A stretch of DNA of 46,130 nucleotides from Tabrizicola_A sp044377735 (GTDB lineage Bacteria; Pseudomonadota; Alphaproteobacteria; Rhodobacterales; Rhodobacteraceae): the NCBI GenBank assembly GCA_044377735.1, contig JBILYK010000018.1:1-46130 (forward strand). The letters are read 5' to 3'. A program made the translations under genes and the position numbers. The notes beneath the pieces are model-generated. The model saw only the letters and a list, made by a program, of their open reading frames with translations, was not told the origin of the DNA and did not search any database. How positions within the stretch are numbered: the stretch's first letter is position 1; every line of letters starts with the position of its first letter. Below, one piece after another: positions 22,857 through 31,513 of this stretch.

Positions 22857-24200
22857 TCAGTTCTTGAGGTAGCTTTCCATCGAATCTTCCAGCGCATCTT
22901 TCCACGGTGTGTGGTGAACCGGGGCCATGGTGCCGGTGATAACCGACTTATAGGCATGGTTGCGGAAGTTCATGATGCCCGCAGCCTTGTGATCCTTCCA
23001 TTCAAAGAAGGCTTCGCAGGCACCGTCCACGTCAAAGGATGGATAGTCGGTTTCCGCGATCAGCTCTTTCACATAGTCGCCCTGATAATGGATGGCGTCA
23101 TGGGCGTCCTTGCCCCCATCTTCGCCCGCCACACGGTCGACCACGTCTTTTTGCAGCACGGCTTTGTCTGACGGAATCGCAATCCGCCCCATGATCGCAT
23201 CGCGCACCCACCAAGCTTGGGCGTCGAACATGTTGAAGGTGAACCACTGGTCCTGCATGCCGATGTAGAAAAGCTTGGGGTTATGCACGTAAGCGACGCC
23301 CTTATACAGATCCGCCGCCGCCAGACGGTTCGCGGTTTTCAGGCGCAGATCATCGGGCAGGAAGGGGAAGTGGTGCTTGTAGCCGGTGCACAGAATGACC
23401 GCGTCGATCTTCTTTGAGGTGCCGTCCTTGAAATAGGCGGTGTCCTCGTCCATCCGCTCCAGCGCGGGGACTTCTTTCCAGTTATCGGGCCAGTCAAAGC
23501 CCATCGGCGCATTGCGGTAAGCAACGGTGATCGACTTGGCGCCGTATTTCCAGCACTGGCTGCCGATATCTTCGGCCGAGTAGGACGAGCCGAGCAACAG
23601 AAGATTTTTGCCGGTGAACTCACGCGCATCGCGAAAGTCGTGGGCGTGCAGCACGCGGCCGTTGAATTTGTCGAACCCGGGGTATTCCGGCACGTTGGGC
23701 GTGCTGAAATGGCCCGAAGCCACGATCACATGGTCAAACTCCTCATCATACATGCTGTCCTTTTTCAGGTCGTGCACGGTGACGGTGAAATTGCCCTTGT
23801 CTTTGTTATACTTGACCATCCGAATGGTGGTTGAGAAGCGGATCCAGTCGCGGACCCCGGCCTTTTTCACCCGGCCTTCAATATAGTCGAACAGCACCGC
23901 ACGGGGCGGATAGCTGGCGATCTGCTTGCCGAAATGCTCTTCGAACGAATAGTCGGCGAATTCGAGGCCTTCTTTCGGGCCGTTCGACCACAGATAGCGA
24001 TACATCGAGCAGTGAACCGGTTCGCCATGCTCATCAAGGCCCGTGCGCCAGGTGTAATTCCACAAGCCGCCCCAGTTGGACTGCTTTTCAAAGCACACCA
24101 CCTCGGGAATATCGGCCCCCTTGGCAGCGGCAGACTGGAACGCGCGCAGTTGCGCAAGCCCTGACGGACCCGCACCAATGACGGCTACTCTTTTTTTCAT
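22857..24200 (-). CDS. tmm: Trimethylamine monooxygenase Tmm (447 aa)
   Basis: This flavin-containing monooxygenase oxidises trimethylamine to TMAO with O2 and NADPH. The FAD site is VIGAGPSGLAQLRAF (about 7-21). The family signature FNGRVLHAHDF (FxGxxxHxxxF type) lies near 170-180, the NADPH site LLLLGSSYSAEDIG near 196-209, and the late ILCTGYKHHFPF motif near 295. Size and gene neighbourhood (tdm, dmm, gmaS) point to bacterial Tmm rather than another FMO. I use the ATG at 24200 because GGAGG lies five bases upstream; the in-frame GTG at 24206 overlaps that ribosome site. Confidence 0.95.
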   Translation of the reverse strand: MKKRVAVIGAGPSGLAQLRAFQSAAAKGADIPEVVCFEKQSNWGGLWNYTWRTGLDEHGEPVHCSMYRYLWSNGPKEGLEFADYSFEEHFGKQIASYPPRAVLFDYIEGRVKKAGVRDWIRFSTTIRMVKYNKDKGNFTVTVHDLKKDSMYDEEFDHVIVASGHFSTPNVPEYPGFDKFNGRVLHAHDFRDAREFTGKNLLLLGSSYSAEDIGSQCWKYGAKSITVAYRNAPMGFDWPDNWKEVPALERMDEDTAYFKDGTSKKIDAVILCTGYKHHFPFLPDDLRLKTANRLAAADLYKGVAYVHNPKLFYIGMQDQWFTFNMFDAQAWWVRDAIMGRIAIPSDKAVLQKDVVDRVAGEDGGKDAHDAIHYQGDYVKELIAETDYPSFDVDGACEAFFEWKDHKAAGIMNFRNHAYKSVITGTMAPVHHTPWKDALEDSMESYLKN

Positions 24201-24254
24201 GGACACCTCCGGCTGTCGATTCTGGCAGATGGTTTCGCGCGCTGCCTTGGCGGC

Positions 24255-24284
24255 ATGCTAGAATCTGAGTTGCGCCTGTGTCAA
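24255..24284 (-). promoter_or_regulatory. Sigma-70-like promoter of tmm
   Basis: Minus strand TTGACA (24279-24284), 18-bp spacer, TAGCAT (24255-24260). The -35 is a perfect consensus; the -10 matches four of six bases. It lies about 55-85 bp ahead of the tmm start. Confidence 0.55.
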
Positions 24285-24363
24285 ATCTTATTCCTACCGT
24301 GAAACATCAAAACCGCCCGTAAGGCTCAGTTTCATAGGCAGTTTTTGGTATGTGCCCCAATTT

Positions 24364-24798
24364 TCAGCGCGCAACCGTGACCGTGCAATGTGCCTGCCCG
24401 GAAACCTCGGCGGCAACCGAGCCCAGAACCAGCCGCTTGACCCCGCGCTTGTCGCCGGTGCCCATGACGATGTGGTCATAGCCGTTCTGATCGGCATAGG
24501 CGATGATCGCGGGCGCCACCTCACGGGCCACCAGCTCGACCGTGCCGACATCGGCCAGACCGGCAGCCTTGCCCTTGACCTCGGCCGCTGACATCAGCGA
24601 GGCCACATCCTTGGGTGGCCAGTGGTTGATGGTCGGTCCACGAGCGCCGCCATGGGCGAGGTTCACCACGCAAACCGTCAACCGCGCACCGGACTGTTTG
24701 GCCATCTCAATGGCCTGCTCCAGCCCCACCGCGGCATGGTCACTGCCATCCGACGGGCAGAGAATTTTCTTGCTCATGGCGATATTCCCTTTGATCAT
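24364..24798 (-). CDS. Universal stress protein UspA family (144 aa)
   Basis: This is a small cytoplasmic USP-fold protein. The core begins KKILCPSDGSDHAAVGLEQA, and near the end it has the ATP-binding signature HIVMGTGDKRGVKRLVLGSVAAEV (G-x2-G-x9-GS). Such proteins bind ATP and accompany stress or low-oxygen adaptation. The ATG at 24798 has a strong GGAGAG site; the ATG at 24777 fits the usual family N-terminus (MSKKIL) and also has AAGGGA, so the start is uncertain. An FNR-type box lies upstream, shared with the divergent cupin gene. Confidence 0.9.
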   Translation of the reverse strand: MIKGNIAMSKKILCPSDGSDHAAVGLEQAIEMAKQSGARLTVCVVNLAHGGARGPTINHWPPKDVASLMSAAEVKGKAAGLADVGTVELVAREVAPAIIAYADQNGYDHIVMGTGDKRGVKRLVLGSVAAEVSGQAHCTVTVAR

Positions 24799-24842
24799 GC
24801 TGCTCTCCTGACCGACTGGATCACGACCCATGGCCACGCACC

Positions 24843-24856
24843 TTGACTTGCATCAA
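24843..24856. promoter_or_regulatory. FNR/FnrL-type box between uspA and cupin genes
   Basis: TTGAC-TTGC-ATCAA fits the TTGAY-N4-RTCAA pattern of FNR-family regulators. It lies about 45 bp ahead of each divergent gene, a distance suitable for activation under low oxygen. USP genes are common FnrL targets in this family, which supports the call. Confidence 0.65.
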
Positions 24857-24897
24857 AAAACGTTCACCCATGGTTAAAATTACCTAGGAAACCTGCC

Positions 24898-25260
24898 ATG
24901 AAATCCATCGCCCCCGCCGACCGCAAGATCGCCAACATCCACTCTGCCGCCTTCAAGGCCTTCGTCTATCCCGATGGCACCGCGCTCGGGGATAGCATCT
25001 TGCAACTGGATGACGGGATCGAACTTGGCACCGGGTTCCATGTCTACCGCATGCCCGCGGGCATGAAGACGCTCGGGCACCGGCACAATGGGCATGAGCA
25101 ATTCCTGATTCTGGAAGGCGAATTGCACGAAAGCGATGGCACGATCCTGCGCGCAGGGGATCTGGTGTTCTACCGCGACGGCACCGAACACAATTCCTAT
25201 ACCCCGAACGGCTGCCTTTTGGCGGTGCATATCGCTGGGCCGGAATTCCCGGTCGACTGA
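24898..25260 (+). CDS. Single-domain cupin protein (120 aa)
   Basis: This is a small beta-barrel protein with the first cupin motif LGHRHNGHEQFLILEGEL (about 61-78, supplying His/His/Glu metal ligands) and the second motif GDLVFYRDGTEHNSYT (about 87-102, with the last His). It could be a metal-dependent isomerase, dioxygenase or sensor; no specific family is recognised. It is divergent from uspA and converges with the TIM-barrel gene. The ribosome site is AGGAA. Confidence 0.82.
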   Translation: MKSIAPADRKIANIHSAAFKAFVYPDGTALGDSILQLDDGIELGTGFHVYRMPAGMKTLGHRHNGHEQFLILEGELHESDGTILRAGDLVFYRDGTEHNSYTPNGCLLAVHIAGPEFPVD

Positions 25261-25269
25261 ACCAGCCGT

Positions 25270-26217
25270 TTAAGCCTCGACATACCCCAAGCCGCGCAAT
25301 ACCGCGCGAAAATTGGCAAGGCCGCGGATCAGCGCCTGATGCTCCAATTCGACCAAGCGGTCAGGCGCAAGCTGTGACTGGTCAAGCACGATTCGTGCCG
25401 GATCAAAGGGCGGCTCGAGATAAGCAAAGGTGCCTTGGCCCAGCGTGACGCCCGGCAAGGGCGTGCGCGCCGGACGGATCGGCGCGCTGTAAGCCCAGAC
25501 GTTTTCAAACGTGATTCGCCGCAGGCCCTGATCCAACAGCCGCCGGGTCAGGCGCTCTAGGGGCAAAAACCCCTCGCCAATCGGTACGCCCGCCACAGTC
25601 AACTGGCCAGCCACCTGGGCACGCACCATGACGTGGTCCTTGAAATGCACCGAATGGACATGGGGCAAAACCGCGTCGAGCGCGGCTTCGGGGTCTTCCA
25701 GAACCATCTGGGAATTGCCGTAGTCAAAAAGGATCTTCAGGTTGGGATGATCCACCGTCTCCACGATCTGCGCCAGTTCGGGACCGGTGAAATCTTCGTG
25801 GTTTTCCAAGACGATCACGATGCCCAGATCAGCAGCCAGCGGGACCACCTCCGCCAGATCACGGGTAGTTGCGACCATCATCTCGGCGGGTGTGCCGCCG
25901 TGCCTGGTATAGGTGCGCAGAGAGGTCGCCCCCATGTGATGCGCGGCCCGCAACAGTTCGGTCATATGGGCCGGGTCGGTGCCCGAGGTATCAACCTCAA
26001 GGCTAAAGCCCAGGTTTTGCAGATGCTCGCGAAGCCGGTCCATCCGCCAAGTCTCACGCCCGCCAAGGTGGCGATACTGCGGGTTGTTCAGCGACAGGCT
26101 GATGCCCTTTAGCCCCAAGGACGCGGCCAGATCGGCATATGCCAGACAGTCAAACCCCGGTTTGTGGGTAAAATGGTGCCAAAGGCTAAAGCTGTGGATG
26201 GTGGTTTCAACAATCAT
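25270..26217 (-). CDS. Sugar phosphate isomerase/epimerase-like TIM-barrel protein (315 aa)
   Basis: This is a xylose-isomerase-like (AP-endonuclease-2) TIM barrel. Visible strand ends with metal/substrate residues are IVIVLENHEDFTG (catalytic Glu), LKILFDYGNSQMV (Asp), VHSVHFKDHVM (His/Lys-Asp) and LRRITFENVWAYS (Glu). These give the full divalent-metal site expected for an isomerase or epimerase. The start at 26217 overlaps the upstream kinase gene by 11 nt. It is the last gene of a three-gene operon with a kinase and an Ldh-type dehydrogenase. The substrate is unknown; a hydroxylated or phosphorylated small acid would fit all three. Confidence 0.85.
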   Translation of the reverse strand: MIVETTIHSFSLWHHFTHKPGFDCLAYADLAASLGLKGISLSLNNPQYRHLGGRETWRMDRLREHLQNLGFSLEVDTSGTDPAHMTELLRAAHHMGATSLRTYTRHGGTPAEMMVATTRDLAEVVPLAADLGIVIVLENHEDFTGPELAQIVETVDHPNLKILFDYGNSQMVLEDPEAALDAVLPHVHSVHFKDHVMVRAQVAGQLTVAGVPIGEGFLPLERLTRRLLDQGLRRITFENVWAYSAPIRPARTPLPGVTLGQGTFAYLEPPFDPARIVLDQSQLAPDRLVELEHQALIRGLANFRAVLRGLGYVEA

Positions 26218-27064
26218 CGCGTGGGTCCAGTTCAAGCAACTCAGCGCTGTAGGCGCTGGCATATCTCTCGCGTATTTCTGGCTCGGGTCGGGTTTGGGAG
26301 CGCCACAGACAATAGCCCGCCATTCGCCACGCAAAGAAGGGCCGCAGCCGCCGATGGCGGGCCAAAAGCTCGGGGCGGGCAAGGGCAACCCAGAACTCGT
26401 ACTGTTCGGTCGGGGTCAGGGGGGCGTGTTCGCTGAGGATCTGAAAGGCAGGCGAGAGAAAGCTGTAGATATCCTCGACCAGATCACCCGCCGCCGGGCA
26501 TTGCCAATCGATGATCCGCAAGCCTCCGCCCTCACCAATCAGATTGCCCGGCCCAAGATCGGTATGGATCAGCGACAGGCGTGCGGGGGGCGCAATGGAG
26601 ATGGGCTTTGGGCGGCATTGAAGAGGCGGCGCAGCGCAACGGGCGAAAAGTGTGTCACCCTCGGCCAGAATACCTTCTGGATCGCAAGGCACGGGCCGGA
26701 ACATCGACGGGTCCGCTGCCTCTTTGCGCGCCAAAAGCCGCGCCACGTCGGCGGCGCCTTTGGTCCAAGGCGCGCCTTCGACATAGGCATATGCCATCAG
26801 CGATGCTTCGGGCCAAAAGGCCAAAAGCGGGGGCGAGACGCCCAAGGGGCCAAGAAGCGACAGCGCGCGGGCCTCATCTTGGGGGATGTTCGGGAAAAGT
26901 GTGCCACGCGCTTCGGGCGCAAAGCGTTTCAGGACCATCCGGACCGGGCCCGTCGTCACGCGCAAAACCTCGTTCGTGTAACCGCCTTTCAACGGCCTGA
27001 CCGTCACCGGACCTTGCCACAGGCCCTTGGCCTGCAAAAGCGCCTCGATCTCGGCGCTCGTCAT
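26207..27064 (-). CDS. Aminoglycoside/choline phosphotransferase-family kinase (285 aa)
   Basis: This is a protein-kinase-like small-molecule kinase: N-lobe Lys46 (RMVLKRFAP), Brenner motif HTDLGPGN (167-174) with catalytic Asp, and the DFG-equivalent IIDWQCP (184-190). Relatives phosphorylate choline, ethanolamine, homoserine or methylthioribose. It overlaps the Ldh gene by 4 nt (ATGA) and the TIM-barrel gene by 11 nt, so the three are surely co-expressed. Its place inside a methylated-amine block makes an amino-alcohol substrate attractive, but that is speculation. Confidence 0.85.
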   Translation of the reverse strand: MTSAEIEALLQAKGLWQGPVTVRPLKGGYTNEVLRVTTGPVRMVLKRFAPEARGTLFPNIPQDEARALSLLGPLGVSPPLLAFWPEASLMAYAYVEGAPWTKGAADVARLLARKEAADPSMFRPVPCDPEGILAEGDTLFARCAAPPLQCRPKPISIAPPARLSLIHTDLGPGNLIGEGGGLRIIDWQCPAAGDLVEDIYSFLSPAFQILSEHAPLTPTEQYEFWVALARPELLARHRRLRPFFAWRMAGYCLWRSQTRPEPEIRERYASAYSAELLELDPRDDC

Positions 27065-28059
27065 GCCATGCCCCGCAAGCGGGCCAAAAGATCGTCCTCG
27101 ATGAACAGCCCCTCATGCGCCAGCCGCCGCTGGTTTTCCTCGCGCCGGGCATTTGGCAAACGCGCACCCTCCTGCTCAAGGATGGACGCGATCAGCCGTT
27201 TGACCGTTCCGTCAAAACTGCCACCAGAAAATGCCTGCGGATCAATGGCGATGAAGAACTGGCCGTTGTCGATTGGCTTGCCGTCATTGTCGGTGAATGA
27301 CCCCTGATCCGGCCCAAGCTGCCCACCGGCAAGAGCGGCGCACAGCACCTCGACCAACAGGCCAATGGAGAACCCCTTGACCCCGCCCGAAGGTGCCATC
27401 GACCCCGCAAGCCCCGCGGCGGCATCGGTCGTAGGCTGACCCGCGGCATCCAAGGCCCAACCCAAGGGAATGGGCCTGCCCGCATCAGCCGCGCGTTTGA
27501 CCGCTGTCCAAGCAACGGCCGTTGCGGATTGATCGACCAGAAAGGCGATCTTGCCCCCTGGTGCGGGCACGGCATAGGAAATTGGATTGGTGCCGATCAA
27601 AGGCTTTGAGCCGCCCACCGGGGCGACGGTCGGAACTGCATTTGTGGCCCCAAGGGCAAAAAGCCCAGCCCGGGCCAAGGTGCCAGTGTGAAAGCCCAAG
27701 GTCGCCGCGTTGTAGGAATTGAACACCCCCATCGCCGCAATCCCTTGCGCCTTGGCCGCCGGGATCAGCCGGGTAAAACCCGCTTCAATGGCCGGGTGGG
27801 CAAAGCCGTGGCGGGCATCAACGCGAAAGCTGACGGGTGAGATCTCGGTGATCTGCGGCACCGCTTGGCCATCCACCTTGCCACTGCGCAGGTGCTGGCA
27901 ATAATAATCCAGCCAGTAAAAGCCATGCCCCTCCAGCCCGGACAATTCGGTGTCCAAAATGGCATCAGTGAAGTACCCCGCACGAGACTGGGCCAGCCCG
28001 CTGCCGGTCAGCGCGACATGGATCAAATCGCGGGCTTCGTTTGGTGTCAGGGTCGGCAT
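27061..28059 (-). CDS. Ldh-family malate/L-lactate/ureidoglycolate-type dehydrogenase (332 aa)
   Basis: This is an NAD(P)-dependent oxidoreductase of the Ldh_2 family (malate, sulfolactate, ureidoglycolate or delta1-piperideine-2-carboxylate dehydrogenases). Typical patterns are LSGLEGHGFYWLDYYCQHL (about 45-63, catalytic His), VFNSYNAATLGFHTG near 120, PIGTNP-type SKPLIGTNPISYAVPAP near 160 and GGVKGFSIGLLVEVL near 230. The start is the ATG at 28059; an in-frame TTG further up is less likely. It is the first gene of the operon with the kinase and TIM barrel, and a hairpin separates it from gmaS. The exact substrate cannot be told. Confidence 0.9.
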   Translation of the reverse strand: MPTLTPNEARDLIHVALTGSGLAQSRAGYFTDAILDTELSGLEGHGFYWLDYYCQHLRSGKVDGQAVPQITEISPVSFRVDARHGFAHPAIEAGFTRLIPAAKAQGIAAMGVFNSYNAATLGFHTGTLARAGLFALGATNAVPTVAPVGGSKPLIGTNPISYAVPAPGGKIAFLVDQSATAVAWTAVKRAADAGRPIPLGWALDAAGQPTTDAAAGLAGSMAPSGGVKGFSIGLLVEVLCAALAGGQLGPDQGSFTDNDGKPIDNGQFFIAIDPQAFSGGSFDGTVKRLIASILEQEGARLPNARREENQRRLAHEGLFIEDDLLARLRGMA

Positions 28060-28079
28060 CGCATCCCCAAAATGCAATC

Positions 28080-28105
28080 GGCCCCCGAAGTCTATCCCGG
28101 GGGCC
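28080..28105 (-). terminator. Hairpin after gmaS
   Basis: ggcccccg (28080-28087) and cgggggcc (28098-28105) form a perfect 8-bp GC stem 23 nt after the gmaS stop. A short T-rich run (CATTTT) follows on the minus strand. Likely a terminator or attenuator before the Ldh operon. Confidence 0.6.
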
Positions 28106-28128
28106 GCGCTGATGATCGCTGAAAAGCG

Positions 28129-29436
28129 TCAGATATCGAGCGTGTTTTCGGATTCCCACTTGGAGAAGTGCGAGGCGTAGCTGTCCCATTCCTTCTGCTT
28201 GAGCTTGAGGAATGCCGACGAGAACTCATCGCCCATCATGGATTTGAGCGTCTTGTCCTTGTCATATTCGCGCAGGGCATCAAGCAGGTTCAGCGGCAGT
28301 TTCGGCGCGTTCTTCACCGTATGGCCCATCTGATACATGTCGATGTCGTAGCGACGGCCCGGATCGGCCTTGGAGCGCACCCCATCAAGACCGGCCGCCA
28401 GAATAACGGCCTGCATCAGATACGGGTTTGCCGCGCCATCGGGCAGACGGAGTTCAAATCGTCCCGGACCGGGGACGCGCACCATGTGGGTGCGGTTGTT
28501 GCCGGTCCAAGTCACCGTGTTCGGTGCCCAGGTTGCGCCCGACGAGGTGCGCGGTGCGTTGATGCGCTTGTAGCTGTTGACCGTCGGATTGCAGATCGCG
28601 GCCAAGGCCGAGGCGTGCTTCATGATGCCGCCCAAGAAGTGACGGCCTTGGTCCGACAGACCCAGTTCCTTTGACTTGTCGGCAAAGGCGTTGGTCTTGC
28701 CATCCAAGGACCAGACAGAGATATGCGCGTGGCAGCCCGACCCGGTGAGGCCCTTGAAGGGCTTCGGCATAAAGGTGGCGCGCAGCCCGTGCTTTTCAGC
28801 GACAGACTTCATCATGAACTTGAAAAAGCTGTGCTTGTCGGCGGTCTGCAGAACGTCGTCATACTTCCAGTTCATCTCGTACTGGCCAGTCGCGTCCTCG
28901 TGGTCGTTCTGGTAAGCCTCCCAGCCCAGCTCCAGCATATAATCGCAGACCTCGGCGATGCAGTCGTACTGACGCATCATGGCTTGCTGGTCATAGCAGG
29001 GCTTTTCAGCGTTGTCGTAGGGATCGGCGATCTTGTCACCTTCGGGGGTCAAGAGGAAGAACTCCGGCTCCACCCCAGTTTTCACCCGCAGACCATCCTT
29101 GGCGGCCTCATCGATCAGTTTGCGCAACACGTTGCGCGGGGCCTGTGCCAAGGGCTTTTCTTCCATCACGCAGTTGGACGCAAGCCATGCGACTTCACGC
29201 TTCCACGGCAGCTGGATGGCTGACTCTGGGTCCGGCACGGCCATCATATCGGGGTGCGCCGGGGTCAGATCCAGCCAGGTTGCGAAACCGGCAAAGCCAG
29301 CCCCGTCCACCGCCATGTCATTGATCGCCTGCGTCGGCACCAGTTTCGCACGCTGACCACCGAACAGATCGGTATAGGACACCATGAAATACTTGACGCC
29401 TTTATCCTTGGCCCATTTGGCAAGGTCTTTCGCCAT
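28129..29436 (-). CDS. gmaS: Gamma-glutamylmethylamide synthetase GmaS (435 aa)
   Basis: This glutamine synthetase homologue ligates methylamine to glutamate with ATP, forming gamma-glutamylmethylamide, the entry step of the N-methylglutamate pathway. GS-type signatures are VEPEFFLLTPEGD (about 120-132, metal Glu), the GS catalytic region TFMPKPFKGLTGSGCHAHIS near 222-241, and the ATP/substrate region NRTHMVRVPGPGRFELRLPDG near 314-334. The length and the immediately upstream mgs genes identify it as GmaS rather than GlnA. The ribosome site AGGGAG precedes the ATG at 29436. It is the last gene of mgsABC-gmaS. Confidence 0.96.
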   Translation of the reverse strand: MAKDLAKWAKDKGVKYFMVSYTDLFGGQRAKLVPTQAINDMAVDGAGFAGFATWLDLTPAHPDMMAVPDPESAIQLPWKREVAWLASNCVMEEKPLAQAPRNVLRKLIDEAAKDGLRVKTGVEPEFFLLTPEGDKIADPYDNAEKPCYDQQAMMRQYDCIAEVCDYMLELGWEAYQNDHEDATGQYEMNWKYDDVLQTADKHSFFKFMMKSVAEKHGLRATFMPKPFKGLTGSGCHAHISVWSLDGKTNAFADKSKELGLSDQGRHFLGGIMKHASALAAICNPTVNSYKRINAPRTSSGATWAPNTVTWTGNNRTHMVRVPGPGRFELRLPDGAANPYLMQAVILAAGLDGVRSKADPGRRYDIDMYQMGHTVKNAPKLPLNLLDALREYDKDKTLKSMMGDEFSSAFLKLKQKEWDSYASHFSKWESENTLDI

Positions 29437-29481
29437 GTTAAAACTCCCTGTCGTCTTTATATTTTGTTAAGGGGGGGCGGC

Positions 29482-30810
29482 TCAGAAGCCGCCATTCCGC
29501 CCAGGGATCCAGTTGGTGCCTGCCAGCGGGACACCCGCCATGGCCGCCGCCTCGATGGTCAGCGAGCACAGGTCTTCCGGTTCCAGATTGTGCAGGTGGT
29601 TCTTGCCGCAGGCCCGCGCGATGGTCTGCGCCTCCAGCGTCATCACCTTGAGATAGTTCTTCAGGCGACGCCCGCCCAGAACCGGATCGAACCGCTTGGA
29701 CAGTTCGGGGTCTTGGGTGGTGATGCCTGCTGGGTCACGGCCTTCGTGCCAATCGTCATAGGCGTCCGCCGTGGAGCCGAGCTTTTGGTATTCTTCTTCC
29801 CACATCGGGTCATTGTCACCCAGCGCGATCAGCGCCGCCGTGCCAATGGCAACCGCATCAGCCCCCAACGCCATGGCCTTGGCCACATCGGCGCCGGTGC
29901 GGATACCGCCCGACACGATCAGCTGCACCTTGCGGTGCATGCCGAGGTCTTGCAGCGCCTTAACCGCCTGCGGGATACAAGCCAGAATGGGCATACCGAC
30001 ATGTTCAATGAACACGTCCTGCGTGGCAGCGGTACCGCCCTGCATGCCGTCCAAGACCACCACATCCGCGCCGGCCTTCACAGCCAGTGCAGTGTCGTAA
30101 TAGGGACGCGCGCCACCCACCTTGACGTAGATCGGCTTTTCCCAATCGGTAATCTCGCGGATTTCCATGATCTTGATTTCCAGATCATCCGGGCCAGTCC
30201 AGTCAGGGTGACGGCAGGCCGAGCGTTGGTCAATCCCCTTGGGCAGGTTGCGCATATTGGCCACCCGGTCCGAAATCTTCTGACCCAAAAGCATGCCGCC
30301 GCCGCCAGGCTTTGCCCCTTGGCCCACCACCACTTCGATGGCGTCCGCACGGCGCAGGTCGTCGGGGTTCATGCCGTAGCGGCTGGGAAGATATTGATAG
30401 ACCAGCGTTTGGCTATGCCCACGCTCTTCTTCGGTCATGCCGCCGTCACCAGTGGTGGTGGACGTGCCCGCCGCAGTCGCACCGCGACCCAGCGCTTCTT
30501 TCGCCGGGCCAGAGAGTGCGCCAAAGCTCATGCCTGCGATGGTGATCGGAATGTCCAGATGGATGGGCTTTTTCGCAAAGCGGGTGCCCAGCCAGACATC
30601 GGTTGCGCATTTCTCGCGATAGCCTTCCAACGGATAGCGCGAGATTGATGCGCCAAGAAATAGCAGGTCGTCGAAATGCGGCAGGTGGCGTTTGGTGCCG
30701 CCGCCACGAATGTCATAGATGCCGCTGGCCGCAGCCCGGCGGATTTCCGCGTTGATCGCCGGGGTGAAGGTGGCCGAGAAACGGGGCGGTGTTTTGGGGA
30801 ATTCGGTCAT
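29482..30810 (-). CDS. mgsC: N-methylglutamate synthase subunit C, glutamate synthase-like FMN domain (442 aa)
   Basis: This subunit corresponds to the FMN/iron-sulfur synthase domain of glutamate synthase. It carries a TIM barrel with PITIAGMSFGALSGPAKEAL (about 88-107), IYVKVGG and VVVLDGMQGGTAATQDVF near 250-270, and IVSGGIRTGADVAKAMALGADAVAIGTAAL near 300-330 for FMN binding. Cysteines in ACRHPD and ACGKNH...LC may hold a cluster. With MgsA and MgsB it converts gamma-glutamylmethylamide and glutamate to N-methylglutamate. It follows mgsB with a 9-nt gap. Confidence 0.94.
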   Translation of the reverse strand: MTEFPKTPPRFSATFTPAINAEIRRAAASGIYDIRGGGTKRHLPHFDDLLFLGASISRYPLEGYREKCATDVWLGTRFAKKPIHLDIPITIAGMSFGALSGPAKEALGRGATAAGTSTTTGDGGMTEEERGHSQTLVYQYLPSRYGMNPDDLRRADAIEVVVGQGAKPGGGGMLLGQKISDRVANMRNLPKGIDQRSACRHPDWTGPDDLEIKIMEIREITDWEKPIYVKVGGARPYYDTALAVKAGADVVVLDGMQGGTAATQDVFIEHVGMPILACIPQAVKALQDLGMHRKVQLIVSGGIRTGADVAKAMALGADAVAIGTAALIALGDNDPMWEEEYQKLGSTADAYDDWHEGRDPAGITTQDPELSKRFDPVLGGRRLKNYLKVMTLEAQTIARACGKNHLHNLEPEDLCSLTIEAAAMAGVPLAGTNWIPGRNGGF

Positions 30811-30819
30811 TCTCTCGCC

Positions 30820-31509
30820 TCAGTAGGCCGACGCATTGTCGATGTTGAAGTTATAAAGTTTCCGGGCCGAGCCATAGCGCTTGAACTCTTCGGGTTTGGC
30901 CTTGCCGTCAGCCTCGCCGCGCTTCAAGAGGTCGGCCAATAGAGCGATATGCTCGGGACGCATCTCTTTTTCGATGCAATCCGCGCCCAGTGATTTGACC
31001 GAGCCGCGCACAAACAGCCGCGCCTCATAAAGGCTGTCGCCCAGCGCTTCGCCAGCATCGCCCAAGACAACCATGTTGCCCGATTGTGCCATGAAGCAGG
31101 ACATGTGGCCGATGCTGCCATGCACGACAATGTCGATGCCCTTCATCGAAATGCCGCAGCGGCTGGAGGCATTGCCCTTGATGACCAAAAGGCCGCCGCG
31201 CCCAGTGGCCCCGGCATACTGGCTGGCGTCGCCGTCAATGATGACGGTGCCCGACATCATGTTTTCGGCCACACCGGGCCCTGCCGATCCCTTGATGCGG
31301 ATCGTAGCCAGCTTGTTCATGCCAGCGCAATAGTACCCCGTGGACCCGCGCACGGTGATGTCCACCGGCGCATCAACCCCGGCGGCAATCGCATGCGCGC
31401 CCTTGGGGTTGATCACCTCCCACGAGGTCATGTTGGTCTGGCCTTTCAGCGCGTGCAGGGACGAGTTCAGCGCACGCAGGCCCTCTTTACCCAGATCGAA
31501 AGTCTGCAT
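30820..31509 (-). CDS. mgsB: N-methylglutamate synthase subunit B, GXGXG domain (229 aa)
   Basis: This is the stand-alone GXGXG (GltB C-terminal) beta-helix subunit. The repeated turns DITVRGSTGYYCAGMNKLATIRIKGSAG, GTVIIDGDASQYAGATGRGGLLVIKGNAS and HGSIGHMSCFMAQSGNMVVLGDAGE are seen as short repeats with central glycines (about 55-165). It scaffolds the synthase complex together with MgsA (amidotransferase) and MgsC (FMN subunit). The start is the ATG at 31509, four bases before the mgsA stop region. Confidence 0.93.
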   Translation of the reverse strand: MQTFDLGKEGLRALNSSLHALKGQTNMTSWEVINPKGAHAIAAGVDAPVDITVRGSTGYYCAGMNKLATIRIKGSAGPGVAENMMSGTVIIDGDASQYAGATGRGGLLVIKGNASSRCGISMKGIDIVVHGSIGHMSCFMAQSGNMVVLGDAGEALGDSLYEARLFVRGSVKSLGADCIEKEMRPEHIALLADLLKRGEADGKAKPEEFKRYGSARKLYNFNIDNASAY

Positions 31510-31513
31510 TCTC

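Noticed and set aside
24201..24206. GTG start for tmm two codons upstream of the ATG
   Set aside because: The GTG overlaps the GGAGG ribosome site that serves the ATG at 24200.
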